Positions 23,041-31,813 of a stretch of 64,000 nucleotides of DNA are shown in pieces. Under the pieces are notes generated by a model. The model was not told the DNA's origin and ran no database searches. It saw only the letters and a program-made list of their open reading frames with translations. The stretch covers positions 558,001-622,000 of the forward strand of contig CAVWNY010000001.1 of NCBI GenBank assembly GCA_963756545.1, written 5' to 3'. Position numbers and translations under genes: made by a program. Within the stretch, counting starts at the first letter, position 1, and each line of letters opens with the position of its first letter. Source of the stretch: DATFDN01 sp963756545 (GTDB lineage Bacteria; Pseudomonadota; Alphaproteobacteria; Acetobacterales; Acetobacteraceae).

Positions 23041-23322
23041 TCCCGCATCGGCGGAAGATGCATCGAGTGATCTGGAAGCTCGGCTCCAGCAGTTCAAACT
23101 GGCGCCCGACGGCTTCCTCTCCGCCGGCGGCGGCCTTATCGTGTGCGCTACGCATGGCGCCCTCTTTCGGATCGAGGACGGGTTGTGCCTGCACGGTCCC
23201 CGCGAAGGCGACCGGCAGGAGCCCGTGGCGACCCGGATCGAGGACGGCACCCTGTTCGTGCCCGAAGACGCGGGGCTGTGGCCCCGGCACGACCGGCAGA
23301 TGCTGACGGAGGAACTTGCCCG
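23041..23322 (+). pseudogene. Rieske [2Fe-2S] ferredoxin-like fragment
   Basis: The frame through about 23104-23280 gives APDGFLSAGGGLIVCATHGA and RIEDGLCLHGP, then a strand IEDGTLFVPEDAG. This is the second half of a small Rieske domain, with C-x-x-H as the second cluster ligand pair. The first C-x-H pair is not visible upstream in any frame; NWRP in another frame just before looks like part of the missing half. No start codon with a ribosome binding site is apparent, and the frame has no stop before acs. I read it as a broken gene immediately upstream of acs. Confidence 0.5.
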
Positions 23323-25272
23323 ATGCCCGACACGCGGCCCGCCGAGGGCCAGAGCTTTCCGCCTCGCCCCGAAATCGCCGCGCGAGCCCACGTCAACTCG
23401 GCGAAATACCGGGAAATGTGCGACCGCGCCGCGCAGGCGCCCGATGCGTTCTGGGCCGAGCAGGCGCGGCGCATCCCGTGGATGAGGGCGCCGACCACCA
23501 TCAAGAACACCAGCTTCGCGGGTGATGTCTCGATCAAGTGGTTCGAGGACGGGACGCTGAACGCTTCGGCCGCCTGCCTCGATCACCACCTGGACGCGCG
23601 CGGCGATCAGGTCGCGATCATCTGGGAGGGCGACGATCCCGGCCAGAGCCGCTCCATCACCTACCGCGAGCTGCACGATCAGGTCTGCCGGTTCGCCAAC
23701 GCCCTGACGGGGCTTGGCGTCCAAAAGGGCGACGTCGTTACGATCTATCTGCCGATGGTGCCGGAGGCGGCGGTGGCGATGCTCGCGTGCGCGCGGATCG
23801 GCGCCATCCACTCCGTCGTGTTCGGCGGGTTCTCCCCCGACAGTCTCGCGAACCGCATCCAGGACTGCGATTCCAACCTGCTGATCACCGCCGACGAGGG
23901 GCGGAGGGGCGGCCGGCGCGTGCCCCTGAAGGCCAACGCCGACGCTGCCGTCAAGACGTGCCCAAGCGTGCGAAACGTCGTCGTGGTCCAGGTCACGGGC
24001 GGGGAGGTGCCGATGCAGCCCGGCCGCGACCACGCTTACAAGGCGCTTGTCGACGGCGCCTCGCCCGACTGCCAGCCGGCCGAGATGGGTGCCGAGGACC
24101 CGCTGTTCATCCTCTACACCTCGGGTAGCACCGGACGGCCCAAGGGCGTGCTGCACACCATCGGCGGCTACATGGTCTGGTGCGCCTTCACGCACGAGAT
24201 CGTGTTCGACTACCAGCCCGGGGAAATCTACTGGTGCACCGCGGATGTCGGCTGGGTCACGGGGCACTCTTATATCCTGTACGGCCCGCTCGCGAACGGC
24301 GCGACCACGCTGATGTTCGAGGGCATCCCCAACTACCCGGACAGCTCCCGCTTCTGGCAGGTGGTGGACAAGCACAAGGTCAACATCTTCTACACCGCGC
24401 CGACGGCGATCCGCGCGCTGATGCGCGACGGCGAAGCCCCGGTGCGACGCACCTCGCGGAAATCGTTGCGCATCCTCGGCAGCGTGGGCGAGCCGATCAA
24501 TCCCGAGGCGTGGCTGTGGTACCATCGCGTCGTCGGCGAGGGACGCTGCCCGGTGGTCGATACGTGGTGGCAGACCGAAACCGGCGGCATCCTGATAAGC
24601 CCGCTCCCCGGCGCGACCGTGCTCAAGCCCGGTTCGGCGACGCTGCCGCTGCCCGGCGTGCGGCCGCTCATCGTCGATAACGACGGCAACGAGCTTGCGG
24701 GCACGGCCGAGGGCAATCTATGCCTGTCGGACTCCTGGCCTGGGCAGATGCGGACCGTGTTCGGGGATCACGAGCGGTTCGTGCAGACCTATTTCTCGAC
24801 CTTCAAGGGCCTCTATTTCACCGGCGACGGCGCACGACGGGACGAGGACGGCTATTGGTGGATCACCGGGCGGGTGGACGACGTGATCAACGTCTCCGGC
24901 CACCGCATGGGCACCGCCGAGGTCGAGAGCGCGCTGGTGGCGCACGCCAAGGTCGCCGAGGCCGCGGTGGTCGGCTTCCCGCATGACCTCAAGGGCCAGG
25001 GCATCTACGCCTATGTCACCCTGGTCGCCGACGAGCCGCCCAGCGAGGCACTCCGCAACGAACTGGTCACCTGGGTGCGCCAGCAGATCGGCCCGATCGC
25101 CTCGCCCGACGCGATCCAGTGGGCTCCCGCACTGCCCAAGACACGCAGCGGCAAGATCATGCGGCGCATCCTGCGCAAGATCGCGGCGAACGAGACCGAC
25201 ACGCTGGGCGACACGTCCACCCTCGCGGACCCGTCGGTTGTGACCGAACTCGTCGAAAACCGGGTGCGGTGA
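23323..25272 (+). CDS. acs: Acetyl-coenzyme A synthetase
   Basis: Acs converts acetate, ATP and CoA to acetyl-CoA via acetyl-adenylate. The 649-residue length is typical. Visible motifs are the P-loop YTSGSTGRPKG, VGWVTGHSYI, the acetate-pocket WWQTETGG, YFTGDGARRDEDGYWWITGRVDD and the C-terminal PKTRSGKIMRR, whose lysine (K611) is the catalytic and acetylation-controlled residue (K609 in E. coli / Salmonella). The start at 23323 (MPDTRPAEGQ) has GGAGGAAC upstream. It is translationally coupled to dedA (GTGA overlap). No Pat/CobB control genes are in the window. Confidence 0.96.
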   Translation: MPDTRPAEGQSFPPRPEIAARAHVNSAKYREMCDRAAQAPDAFWAEQARRIPWMRAPTTIKNTSFAGDVSIKWFEDGTLNASAACLDHHLDARGDQVAIIWEGDDPGQSRSITYRELHDQVCRFANALTGLGVQKGDVVTIYLPMVPEAAVAMLACARIGAIHSVVFGGFSPDSLANRIQDCDSNLLITADEGRRGGRRVPLKANADAAVKTCPSVRNVVVVQVTGGEVPMQPGRDHAYKALVDGASPDCQPAEMGAEDPLFILYTSGSTGRPKGVLHTIGGYMVWCAFTHEIVFDYQPGEIYWCTADVGWVTGHSYILYGPLANGATTLMFEGIPNYPDSSRFWQVVDKHKVNIFYTAPTAIRALMRDGEAPVRRTSRKSLRILGSVGEPINPEAWLWYHRVVGEGRCPVVDTWWQTETGGILISPLPGATVLKPGSATLPLPGVRPLIVDNDGNELAGTAEGNLCLSDSWPGQMRTVFGDHERFVQTYFSTFKGLYFTGDGARRDEDGYWWITGRVDDVINVSGHRMGTAEVESALVAHAKVAEAAVVGFPHDLKGQGIYAYVTLVADEPPSEALRNELVTWVRQQIGPIASPDAIQWAPALPKTRSGKIMRRILRKIAANETDTLGDTSTLADPSVVTELVENRVR

Positions 25273-25967
25273 GCGGCGCTTTTACTCCCGCCCGCCCACA
25301 GGAAAGGCCGCTTTCGTTGCCAGCTCATGCCTTGCTCGCCCACGCCGGCTACGGCGCGGTCATGCTCGCGGTCGGGATCGAAAGCATCGGCATCCCTTTT
25401 CCGGGCGAGACGACGCTGATCGCGGCGGCCGCCTACGCCGGCAGCACGCACAAGCTCAACATCGGATTCGTGATCGCCGCGGCGGCCGCGGGGGCGATCA
25501 TCGGCGACAACATCGGCTTCTGGATCGGTCGCGAGTTCGGCTTTCGCCTGCTGATCCGTTACGGCAAGTACATCCGCCTGACCGAGCGGCGGATCAAGCT
25601 CGGCCAATACTTGTTCCAGCGATACGGCATTGAGGTCGTGTTCTTCGGGCGGTTCGTCGCCTTCCTGCGGGCGCTCGCGGCGTTTCTGGCCGGTGCGAAC
25701 CGGATGGGCTGGCGCCGCTTTCTGATCGCCAACGCCGCCGGCGGGATCGTCTGGTCCGGCGTCTATGGGATCGGCGCCTATGCGCTTGGGACGCATATCC
25801 ACCGCCTGCTCGGGCCGGTGGGCGGCGGGCTGGCCGTGCTCGCCGTCATCCTGATCGTGGCCGGATTCTTCTTTCTCCGCCGCCACGAGCAGCAGCTCGA
25901 GGATGCGGCGGAGCGCGCGCTGCCCGGCCCGATCGACGCCCGGATGGGCCGGCGGCGGCGCCCATGA
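25269..25967 (+). CDS. DedA-family (SNARE-associated / VTT domain) membrane protein
   Basis: The 232-residue protein starts with GTG inside the acs stop codon. The VTT signature is present: GIESIGIPFPGETTLIAAAAYAG, IGDNIGFWIGREFGFRLL, VFFGRFVAFLRALAAFLAGANRMGWRRFLIANAAGGIVWSG, with the conserved E, R and G residues in order. DedA proteins act as lipid scramblases or in envelope lipid recycling. Four to five membrane segments are visible plus a charged C-terminal tail. An alternative start further downstream exists, but the GTGA overlap makes 25269 attractive. Confidence 0.9.
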   Translation: MSGAFTPARPQERPLSLPAHALLAHAGYGAVMLAVGIESIGIPFPGETTLIAAAAYAGSTHKLNIGFVIAAAAAGAIIGDNIGFWIGREFGFRLLIRYGKYIRLTERRIKLGQYLFQRYGIEVVFFGRFVAFLRALAAFLAGANRMGWRRFLIANAAGGIVWSGVYGIGAYALGTHIHRLLGPVGGGLAVLAVILIVAGFFFLRRHEQQLEDAAERALPGPIDARMGRRRRP

Positions 25968-26007
25968 GGCTTTGTCGGACAGCCTGGGCAACGCGGGGCC
26001 GAGTGTC

Positions 26008-26466
26008 ATGCTGATCGACGATACGATCTCCGGCAAGGTGATGACCGCTGTCGGGGTCAGTCTCGCGGCGCTGGCGCTCCCCGCCCTGTTCCCCAGTCTC
26101 GCGCCGCCGCTGCGCTCGGCCCTCAAGGCCGGGGCCACGCTGTTCCTGGAAGCGGAGTTCGAGGCCGAAGGCGGATTGATCGACAAGCTGGTTTCCGAAA
26201 CGATCGACGCGCTGCTGGGCGCGGCCGCCGATGCCGGCACGCCCGAGGAGCGACGGCGCGCCGCGCGGCACGCAGCCCGCCGCTTCGAGCGCCGCGCCCG
26301 CGCCCGCGCCGAGCACTGGGGCGCCGACGACCACGACCAGGCGCGCCGGTATCGCCGCCACGTTGCCCACCTACATCGGGCCGTTGCCGCCGCCGCGAAA
26401 GGCCAGCGGGAGCCTGACCAGGAGCTTCTGGAGGAGGTGGTCGAGGGCGTGCCGGAGGCGTGGTGA
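26008..26466 (+). CDS. Uncharacterised protein with one hydrophobic segment and an arginine-rich C-terminus
   Basis: I do not recognise this 152-residue protein. The N-terminus (MLIDDTISGKVMTAVGVSLAALALPALFPSLAPPLRSALKAG) has one hydrophobic helix, then FLEAEFEAEGGLIDKLVSETIDALLGAA. The second half is highly charged and helical (EERRRAARHAARRFERRARARAEHW). Its design, a short membrane anchor followed by a charged helix, parallels the DUF5132 protein encoded next, and both lead into a P-type ATPase gene, so they may be accessory subunits. That is inference only. Confidence 0.6.
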   Translation: MLIDDTISGKVMTAVGVSLAALALPALFPSLAPPLRSALKAGATLFLEAEFEAEGGLIDKLVSETIDALLGAAADAGTPEERRRAARHAARRFERRARARAEHWGADDHDQARRYRRHVAHLHRAVAAAAKGQREPDQELLEEVVEGVPEAW

Positions 26467-26578
26467 TCCGATCGCGCCGGCCCGCGGCGATCCGATCGCC
26501 CCGCTCAAACACGCGTGAGGGCCGCGCCACCGCAAGCCCGCGTGGCCAGATGTTTCCCTCAGAGTGCGAGGTAGGAAA

Positions 26579-26884
26579 ATGGCGATCGAGGACATCTTCG
26601 AGGGCGGTCTGGGCACCGGCTTGGCGGTCGGCATCGGCGTTGCCGTGCTCGGACCTCTGCTGCGGCCGTTGGTCGCGAATGTGGTGCGGCCAGCCGCCAA
26701 GATGGCGATCCGGGGCGGCATCTACGCCTATGACCGGGGGCGGGAAATGGCGGCGCAGGCACGGGAGATGGCCGACGACGCGGTTGTCGAGGCGCGCTCC
26801 GAGATGGCTGCCGAGCCGGCGACGCACCGGCCGGCGAAGCGCCGCCCCGGCCACGACGTCGAGACCCAGCCGGCGCCGGGCTGA
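26579..26884 (+). CDS. DUF5132-type small protein
   Basis: The 101-residue protein begins MAIEDIFEGG, then GLAVGIGVAVLGPLLRPLVANVVRPAAKMAIRGGIYAYDRGREMAAQAREMADDAVVEARSEM (listed in pieces at about residues 11-75). One glycine-rich membrane helix is followed by an amphipathic helix, the arrangement I associate with DUF5132. A TAGGA sequence precedes the ATG at 26579. It ends 9 bp before the P-type ATPase gene. DUF5132 proteins often neighbour heavy-metal-type ATPases; their role is not known. Confidence 0.7.
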   Translation: MAIEDIFEGGLGTGLAVGIGVAVLGPLLRPLVANVVRPAAKMAIRGGIYAYDRGREMAAQAREMADDAVVEARSEMAAEPATHRPAKRRPGHDVETQPAPG

Positions 26885-26893
26885 ACCCCGCCG

Positions 26894-29776
26894 ATGGCGC
26901 CGCGCGGCGCCGGCGGCGAGCCGGCTGCCGTGTCGGCCTCACGCGGCGCGCGTGTCCGGCTTGTCCATGCCCTGCCAGGGCGGCTGCGGCTCGCAGTGCG
27001 TGGCCTGCGGCGCACGCCCTCCATGCGGGAGCGGCTGGAGCGGGGGCTGCGTGAGCAGGCCGGCGTTGGCGGGGCATGGGCGAGCGACGAAACCGGAACG
27101 GTCCTCGTTTTCCACGACAAGGCGCTGAGCCGGGGCTTCGTCCTGGCCCGCGCCGAAGCCCTGGCTGCCGGCGAGGCGGCCAATCCCGAGCCTTTATCTG
27201 ATTGGCACGCCGAGCCGGCCGACGCGGCGCTGGTTGGGATGCGCAGCGCCGCCTCCGGCCTTGCGTCCGCCGAGGCGCGACGGCGGCTGCACGTATCCGG
27301 GCCGAACCTGCTTCCTCGCGCTCTTCCGCGCGGCAGCCTCGCGGTCCTGGGCGATCAATTCCGGACCTTGCCGACGCTGCTGCTGGCGGCCGCGGCGGCG
27401 CTGTCGGTGTTCACCGGGGGGATCGCCGAGGCAGTGGCGATCGGCGCGGTCCTGGGGCTGAACGGCACGATCGGCTTCACTGTCGAGAGCCGCGCCGAGC
27501 GGACGATTCGCGCGCTGGGCGGCCCCGAGGGAAGCGCGCAGGTCCTGCGCGACGGCCGACAGGTCGCGATGCCGCTCGCGAAGGTGGTGCCCGGCGACGT
27601 GCTGGTGCTGTCGCGCGACCACGCGGTGCCGGCCGATGCGCGGATTCTGCGCGCGCAGGACCTGTCGGTGAACGAAGCGATGCTGACCGGCGAGAGCCTG
27701 CCGGTCGCGAAGTCCGCCGCGCCGGTCGCGCGCGACGCGGCGCTCGCCGACCGCGACAGCATGGTCTGGCGCGGCACGGCGGTCATGGGCGGAAGCGGGG
27801 CGGCGGTCGCGGTCGCCACCGGCCGGCGCACCGAGATCGGCCGCATTCACGCCCTGCTGGGCGACGCCGCCGCGCCCCCGACCGCGATGCAGGTGGAACT
27901 CGATCGTCTCGGACGCCAGTTCGTGTGGGCCTCGCTCGCGGCCTGCGGCGCGGTGTTCGGGATCGGCGCGCTGCGCGGCCTGGCGCTGATGGGGCTGCTT
28001 CGCTCGTCGATCTCGCTCGGCATCGCCGCGATCCCGGAAGGCTTGCCCACGGTCGCGACGACGACGCTCGCTCGCGGGGTGGAGGCGGCGCGGCGCGAGG
28101 GCGTGCTGGTGCGCCGATTGGATGCTGTCGAGACTCTGGGGTCGGTGGATGTCGCCTGCTTCGACAAGACCGGCACGCTGACTGCCAATCGGATGCAGGT
28201 GGGCGCGGTCGCGGCGGCCGGGCGGGTGCTGGGGGCCGACGAGATCGCGGGCGCTGGCTCGGACCCGGTGCTAGGGCGATTGGTCGAGGTCGGCGTGCTG
28301 TGCAGCCAGACGACGCTGGACCCGGACGAGGGCTCGGCGACGGAGCTTGCCCTGATCGCCCTCGCCCGGCGGGTCGGCGCCGACCCGCGCGCGATCCGCC
28401 GGACCGCACCGCGGGTGTCGATCCGCCACCGCAGCGAGGCCGGCCGTTTCATGGCAACCGCGCACCTGCGCGAAGGCGGGGTTCTGCTGGCGGTCAAGGG
28501 CAGTCCGCCCGACGTGCTCGCCTTGTGCGAGACGGAACAGATGGCGGAGGGCGCCGTCCCCCTCTCGCCTGAGCGGCGGGAGGCGATCGCCCGCGCGAAC
28601 AGCGACATGGCCGCCGATGGCCTGCGGGTGCTGGGCTTTGGCTTCCGGGAAGGAGCGGATGCCGGCACCCCGCCCATCGGCGGTCTGACCTGGCTCGGCC
28701 TGGCCGGGCTCTCCGATCCGGTCCGGCCGGGGGCGGCGGGGCTGATGCGCCAGCTCCAGGACGCCGGCGTGCATCCGCTGGTCATGACCGGCGATCAGAT
28801 GCCGACGGCCCGCGCGGTGGCCCACGCGATCGGCCTGGGCGGTCCGGCCGGCCCATTGGTGGTGGAGGGCGCCGCGATCGAGGGGCTGGACGAGCTCGCC
28901 CTTGCCGGCCTGGCGAGGCGGGCGGACGTGGTCGCGCGGGTCAGCCCGGCGCAGAAGCTGCGGATCGTGCGCGCTCTGCAAGCCGCCGACTCGGTCGTCG
29001 CGATGGTCGGTGACGGCTTCAACGACGGCCCGGCGCTCAAGACCGCCGATGTGGGCGTGGCGATGGGTGGGCTCGGCGCGGAGGCGGCGCGCGAGGTGGC
29101 CGGCATCGTCCTGCCGCCCGAGGCATTGGAAACCCTGGCCGCGGCGATCGGCCGGGGCCGCGCGACCCGGGCGAACGTGCGTCGCGCCACGCGCTACCTG
29201 CTCGCGACCAACCTCAGCGAGGTCCTGGTCGTGCTCGCCGGCACCGCGCTGGGTTCGGCCGAGCCGCTGAGCGCGTTCCAGCTTCTGTGGATCAATCTCG
29301 TCTCCGACGTCCTGCCTGGTCTCGGCCTCGCTTGCGAGGCGCCCGCGCCGGGACAGATGCAACGCCCGCCGCCGCTGCGCCACGCACCGATCCTAGGGGC
29401 GGCAGCGTGGCCGCGCCTGGCGCGCGAGGGCGGGGGCATGGCGGCCGGCGCGCTCGCCGCCGGCGCCTGGGGCGCGATGCGGGTAGGCGGCCTGGGGCAG
29501 GCCGGCACGATGCTGTTCGGCAGCCTGGTGCTCGGCCAGTTGCTGCACGCGCTGAACTGCCGGGACGAGCAGGCGCCATCCAACCCGGCGCTGACCGGCG
29601 CACTCGCCGCCTCGTTCGGCGCGCAGGGCGTGGCGCTGCTGGTGCCGGCGCTGCGCCGGCTGCTCGGGCTGGCGCCGCTAGGCCCGATCGAGGTCGCGGT
29701 CACGCTGGCCGGCGGGATCGTGCCGTTCCTTGTCAACCGCGCGGCCGTGCCGCACGGTCTCGCTCGGCACGCATGA
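26894..29776 (+). CDS. P-type cation-transporting ATPase with N-terminal HMA-like domain
   Basis: The 960-residue protein has an N-terminal HMA_2-like domain (RLVHALPGRLRLAVRGLRR, about residues 20-85) without a CxxC metal site. The pump core follows: TGES at 265-268 (actuator), PEGLP at 381-385 in membrane helix 4, the phosphorylation motif DKTGT at 424-428, KGSPP (nucleotide domain), MTGDQ and GDGFND at 706-711. PEGLP and the general layout resemble P2-type (Ca2+-like) pumps rather than CPx heavy-metal pumps. The C-terminal membrane part (LLWINLVSDVLPGLGLA) supports this. The cation is unknown. It is the last gene of a four-gene run after dedA. Confidence 0.88.
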   Translation: MAPRGAGGEPAAVSASRGARVRLVHALPGRLRLAVRGLRRTPSMRERLERGLREQAGVGGAWASDETGTVLVFHDKALSRGFVLARAEALAAGEAANPEPLSDWHAEPADAALVGMRSAASGLASAEARRRLHVSGPNLLPRALPRGSLAVLGDQFRTLPTLLLAAAAALSVFTGGIAEAVAIGAVLGLNGTIGFTVESRAERTIRALGGPEGSAQVLRDGRQVAMPLAKVVPGDVLVLSRDHAVPADARILRAQDLSVNEAMLTGESLPVAKSAAPVARDAALADRDSMVWRGTAVMGGSGAAVAVATGRRTEIGRIHALLGDAAAPPTAMQVELDRLGRQFVWASLAACGAVFGIGALRGLALMGLLRSSISLGIAAIPEGLPTVATTTLARGVEAARREGVLVRRLDAVETLGSVDVACFDKTGTLTANRMQVGAVAAAGRVLGADEIAGAGSDPVLGRLVEVGVLCSQTTLDPDEGSATELALIALARRVGADPRAIRRTAPRVSIRHRSEAGRFMATAHLREGGVLLAVKGSPPDVLALCETEQMAEGAVPLSPERREAIARANSDMAADGLRVLGFGFREGADAGTPPIGGLTWLGLAGLSDPVRPGAAGLMRQLQDAGVHPLVMTGDQMPTARAVAHAIGLGGPAGPLVVEGAAIEGLDELALAGLARRADVVARVSPAQKLRIVRALQAADSVVAMVGDGFNDGPALKTADVGVAMGGLGAEAAREVAGIVLPPEALETLAAAIGRGRATRANVRRATRYLLATNLSEVLVVLAGTALGSAEPLSAFQLLWINLVSDVLPGLGLACEAPAPGQMQRPPPLRHAPILGAAAWPRLAREGGGMAAGALAAGAWGAMRVGGLGQAGTMLFGSLVLGQLLHALNCRDEQAPSNPALTGALAASFGAQGVALLVPALRRLLGLAPLGPIEVAVTLAGGIVPFLVNRAAVPHGLARHA

Positions 29777-29786
29777 GGGGGCCGCC

Positions 29787-30716
29787 ATGGCGAACAAGGT
29801 CATCATAAGTTGCGCCGTCACCGGCGCGATCCACACGCCGAGCATGTCGCCCCACCTGCCGATCACGCCGGAGGAGATCGCGCGCTCCGCGATCGAGGCG
29901 GCGGAGGCCGGGGCGGCGGTCATCCACCTGCACGCGCGCGATCCGGAGACCGGCGCGCCGACGCCCGATCCCGCCGTGTTCATGCGCTTCCTCCCGACCA
30001 TCAAGCAGAGCACCGACGCAGTGGTGAACATCACCACCGGCGGCGGGCTGAACATGACGCTGGATGACAGGCTCGCCGCGCCGCTGCGGGCGAAACCCGA
30101 GATGTGCAGCCTCAACATGGGCAGCATGAACTTCAACATCTCGCACGCCGGCGATCGGGTGAAGACGTGGAAGCACGACTGGGAGAAGCCGTACCTCGAC
30201 CGCACGGACGACCACATCTTCCGCAATACGTTCCGCGACGTGACCGGGATTGTCGAGCGGCTGGGTCGCGCGCACGGCACCCGCTTCGAGTTCGAGTGCT
30301 ACGATGTCGGGCACCTCTACAACCTCGCCTACTTGCTGGACCGCAAGCTGGTCGAGCCGCCGCTATTCGTGCAGACGATCTTCGGCATCCTGGGCGGCAT
30401 CGGGGCCGAGCCGCGGAATCTGCTGTTCATGAAGGAGACAGCCGATCGGCTGTTCGGCGACGCCTATGTCTGGTCGGTGCTCGCCGCCGGACGTCACCAG
30501 ATGGCGTTCACTACGATGGCCGGCATCATGGGCGGGAATGTGCGCGTCGGGCTGGAGGACAGTCTCTATATCGGCAAGGGCCAGCTCGCGACATCGAACG
30601 CCGAGCAGGTTTCCAAGATCCGCCGCATCCTGGAGGAACTGAGCCTGGAGATCGCGACGCCCTCGGAGGCGCGCGCGACCTTGAAGCTCAAGGGCGGCGA
30701 CCGGGTGGGGTTCTAG
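29787..30716 (+). CDS. Beta-keto acid cleavage enzyme (BKACE, DUF849 family)
   Basis: BKACE enzymes cleave a beta-keto acid with acetyl-CoA to acetoacetate and a new CoA ester, using Zn2+. The 309 residues carry the family landmarks: KVIISCAVTGAIHTPSMSPHLPITPEEIA, AAVIHLHARDPETGAPTPD with the zinc-binding HLH, NITTGGG, FECYDVGHLYNLA and GGNVRVGLEDSLY. The ATG at 29787 has GGGGGCC upstream. The original member is 3-keto-5-aminohexanoate cleavage enzyme of lysine fermentation, but most members act on other beta-keto acids, for example dehydrocarnitine. The substrate here is open. Confidence 0.9.
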   Translation: MANKVIISCAVTGAIHTPSMSPHLPITPEEIARSAIEAAEAGAAVIHLHARDPETGAPTPDPAVFMRFLPTIKQSTDAVVNITTGGGLNMTLDDRLAAPLRAKPEMCSLNMGSMNFNISHAGDRVKTWKHDWEKPYLDRTDDHIFRNTFRDVTGIVERLGRAHGTRFEFECYDVGHLYNLAYLLDRKLVEPPLFVQTIFGILGGIGAEPRNLLFMKETADRLFGDAYVWSVLAAGRHQMAFTTMAGIMGGNVRVGLEDSLYIGKGQLATSNAEQVSKIRRILEELSLEIATPSEARATLKLKGGDRVGF

Positions 30717-30718
30717 GC

Positions 30719-31048
30719 ATGATCGGCAAGCTGCTGTTCGTAGCGGCCGTCGCCGGCGGCGTCGGCTACGGCTACCCGCTGTGGAACGAGCACGCCTCGA
30801 CCACCTGCCAGGCGGTCGAGAACCGCTTCTTCTCGATGGCCGCACCCGCCGGGACGGAGACGCGGCCCGCGCGCGTGCTGGAGATCGCGATGGCGCGGAA
30901 TTGGCTGGAGCCGCTGTCGAACGGGGCGATCGCGGCCTCCCAGGCCAAGCAGCGCTACCCCGCCCTGCCCCCCGATCTCGGCTGCGCGGTCGGCTACTGG
31001 GCCAGCCTGCTTCGCGTGCAGGAGAAGGCGCGGCGAGTGGTGTGGTGA
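30719..31048 (+). CDS. Small uncharacterised protein with N-terminal membrane segment
   Basis: The 109-residue protein starts 2 bp after the BKACE gene, so it is probably co-transcribed. The N-terminus IGKLLFVAAVAGGVGYGYPLW is a signal anchor or signal peptide. The remainder contains two cysteines (TTCQAVENRFF and LGCAVGYWASLL) and the segment RNWLEPLSNGAIAASQAKQRYPALPPDLGC. I do not recognise a family. The pair of cysteines could form a periplasmic disulfide. Confidence 0.65.
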   Translation: MIGKLLFVAAVAGGVGYGYPLWNEHASTTCQAVENRFFSMAAPAGTETRPARVLEIAMARNWLEPLSNGAIAASQAKQRYPALPPDLGCAVGYWASLLRVQEKARRVVW

Positions 31049-31064
31049 GCCGTCTTCAGCACGA

Positions 31065-31370
31065 TCAATCCTCGGCGAGTGCTGCCGGCAGGTCGCGCCC
31101 GCCATAGAGGATGCGGTCGATCATGACCGTCTCGGCGCCGACGTGGAAGGCGATCGTGACGCGTCTGGCGAGGCCGATCACCCGCAAGCCGGGGCGAAGA
31201 TCGTCCCGGCGCGTGCCACGCTCAGGGAATGTGGCCAAGCCCCGGCACGTCGCCTCGATCCGCTCGACGTAGGCCAGCGCCCGCTCCGGGCTGCCGTGCT
31301 CGGCGATGTAGTCGTAGAGTTCAACCAAGTCCGCCTGCGCTTCCGGCGAAAATACGATCCTATGCGCCAC
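31065..31370 (-). CDS. parE: ParE/RelE-superfamily toxin
   Basis: The 101-residue protein has the type II toxin fold pattern of ParE: VFSPEAQADLVELYDYIAEHGSPERALAYVERIEATCRGLATFPERGTRRDDLRPGLRV (described in parts, about residues 6-64), then RRVTIAFHV and VMIDRILYGGRDL. ParE toxins poison DNA gyrase; related RelE proteins cleave mRNA. ParE is favoured by the YxxxR-x-DL ending and the ParD-type partner. It overlaps the antitoxin gene by 11 bp and is convergent with 30719-31048. Confidence 0.88.
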   Translation of the reverse strand: MAHRIVFSPEAQADLVELYDYIAEHGSPERALAYVERIEATCRGLATFPERGTRRDDLRPGLRVIGLARRVTIAFHVGAETVMIDRILYGGRDLPAALAED

Positions 31371-31647
31371 GCTTGGCTTTCAGCCGGTTCGCGTGATGCG
31401 CGCGCAGGGTTTGGAATACCTGGTCGGCCGGGATTGCGCGGGACGGATCGGCCTGCGTGGCGTCGTAGACAGGCGCGACCTCCTCGCGCAGCCAGCGCTC
31501 GACAGCGGCGTCGCGTTCCTGCAAAGCGCGCAGCCCGGCCCGGACCACCTCGCTCGCCGAGGCATAGCTCCCCTTGGCGACCAGGGAATCGATGTAGAGC
31601 GCCTGCTCGGGCGGCAGGCTGACGGTGCGTTTCTCGACAACGGCCAT
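31360..31647 (-). CDS. parD: ParD-type antitoxin (ribbon-helix-helix)
   Basis: The 95-residue protein starts with a ribbon-helix-helix domain (KRTVSLPPEQALYIDSLVAKGSYASASEVVRAGLRALQERD, about residues 6-46 in parts), then a charged toxin-binding tail that ends HHANRLKAKRGA. This is the ParD layout. The start at 31647 follows a TCCGGG-rich leader. It is divergent from sdhC with 166 bp between them, so its autoregulatory operator lies in the same region as the sdh promoter. Confidence 0.9.
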   Translation of the reverse strand: MAVVEKRTVSLPPEQALYIDSLVAKGSYASASEVVRAGLRALQERDAAVERWLREEVAPVYDATQADPSRAIPADQVFQTLRAHHANRLKAKRGA

Positions 31648-31813
31648 GACAATCTCCGGGCGAAAGTTTAGCGTGAGGTAGGATTTTTTCATACCGAAAC
31701 CGGAGCCCCGCGTTGACCCTCCGAAGCGGCGCGGGTAAGGGAACCGCAACGGCTCGGCACCGAAGTTTCGCCCTGGAACTCCTCCGGCCCGGCCACGGAG
31801 AAAAGAGGCATCC

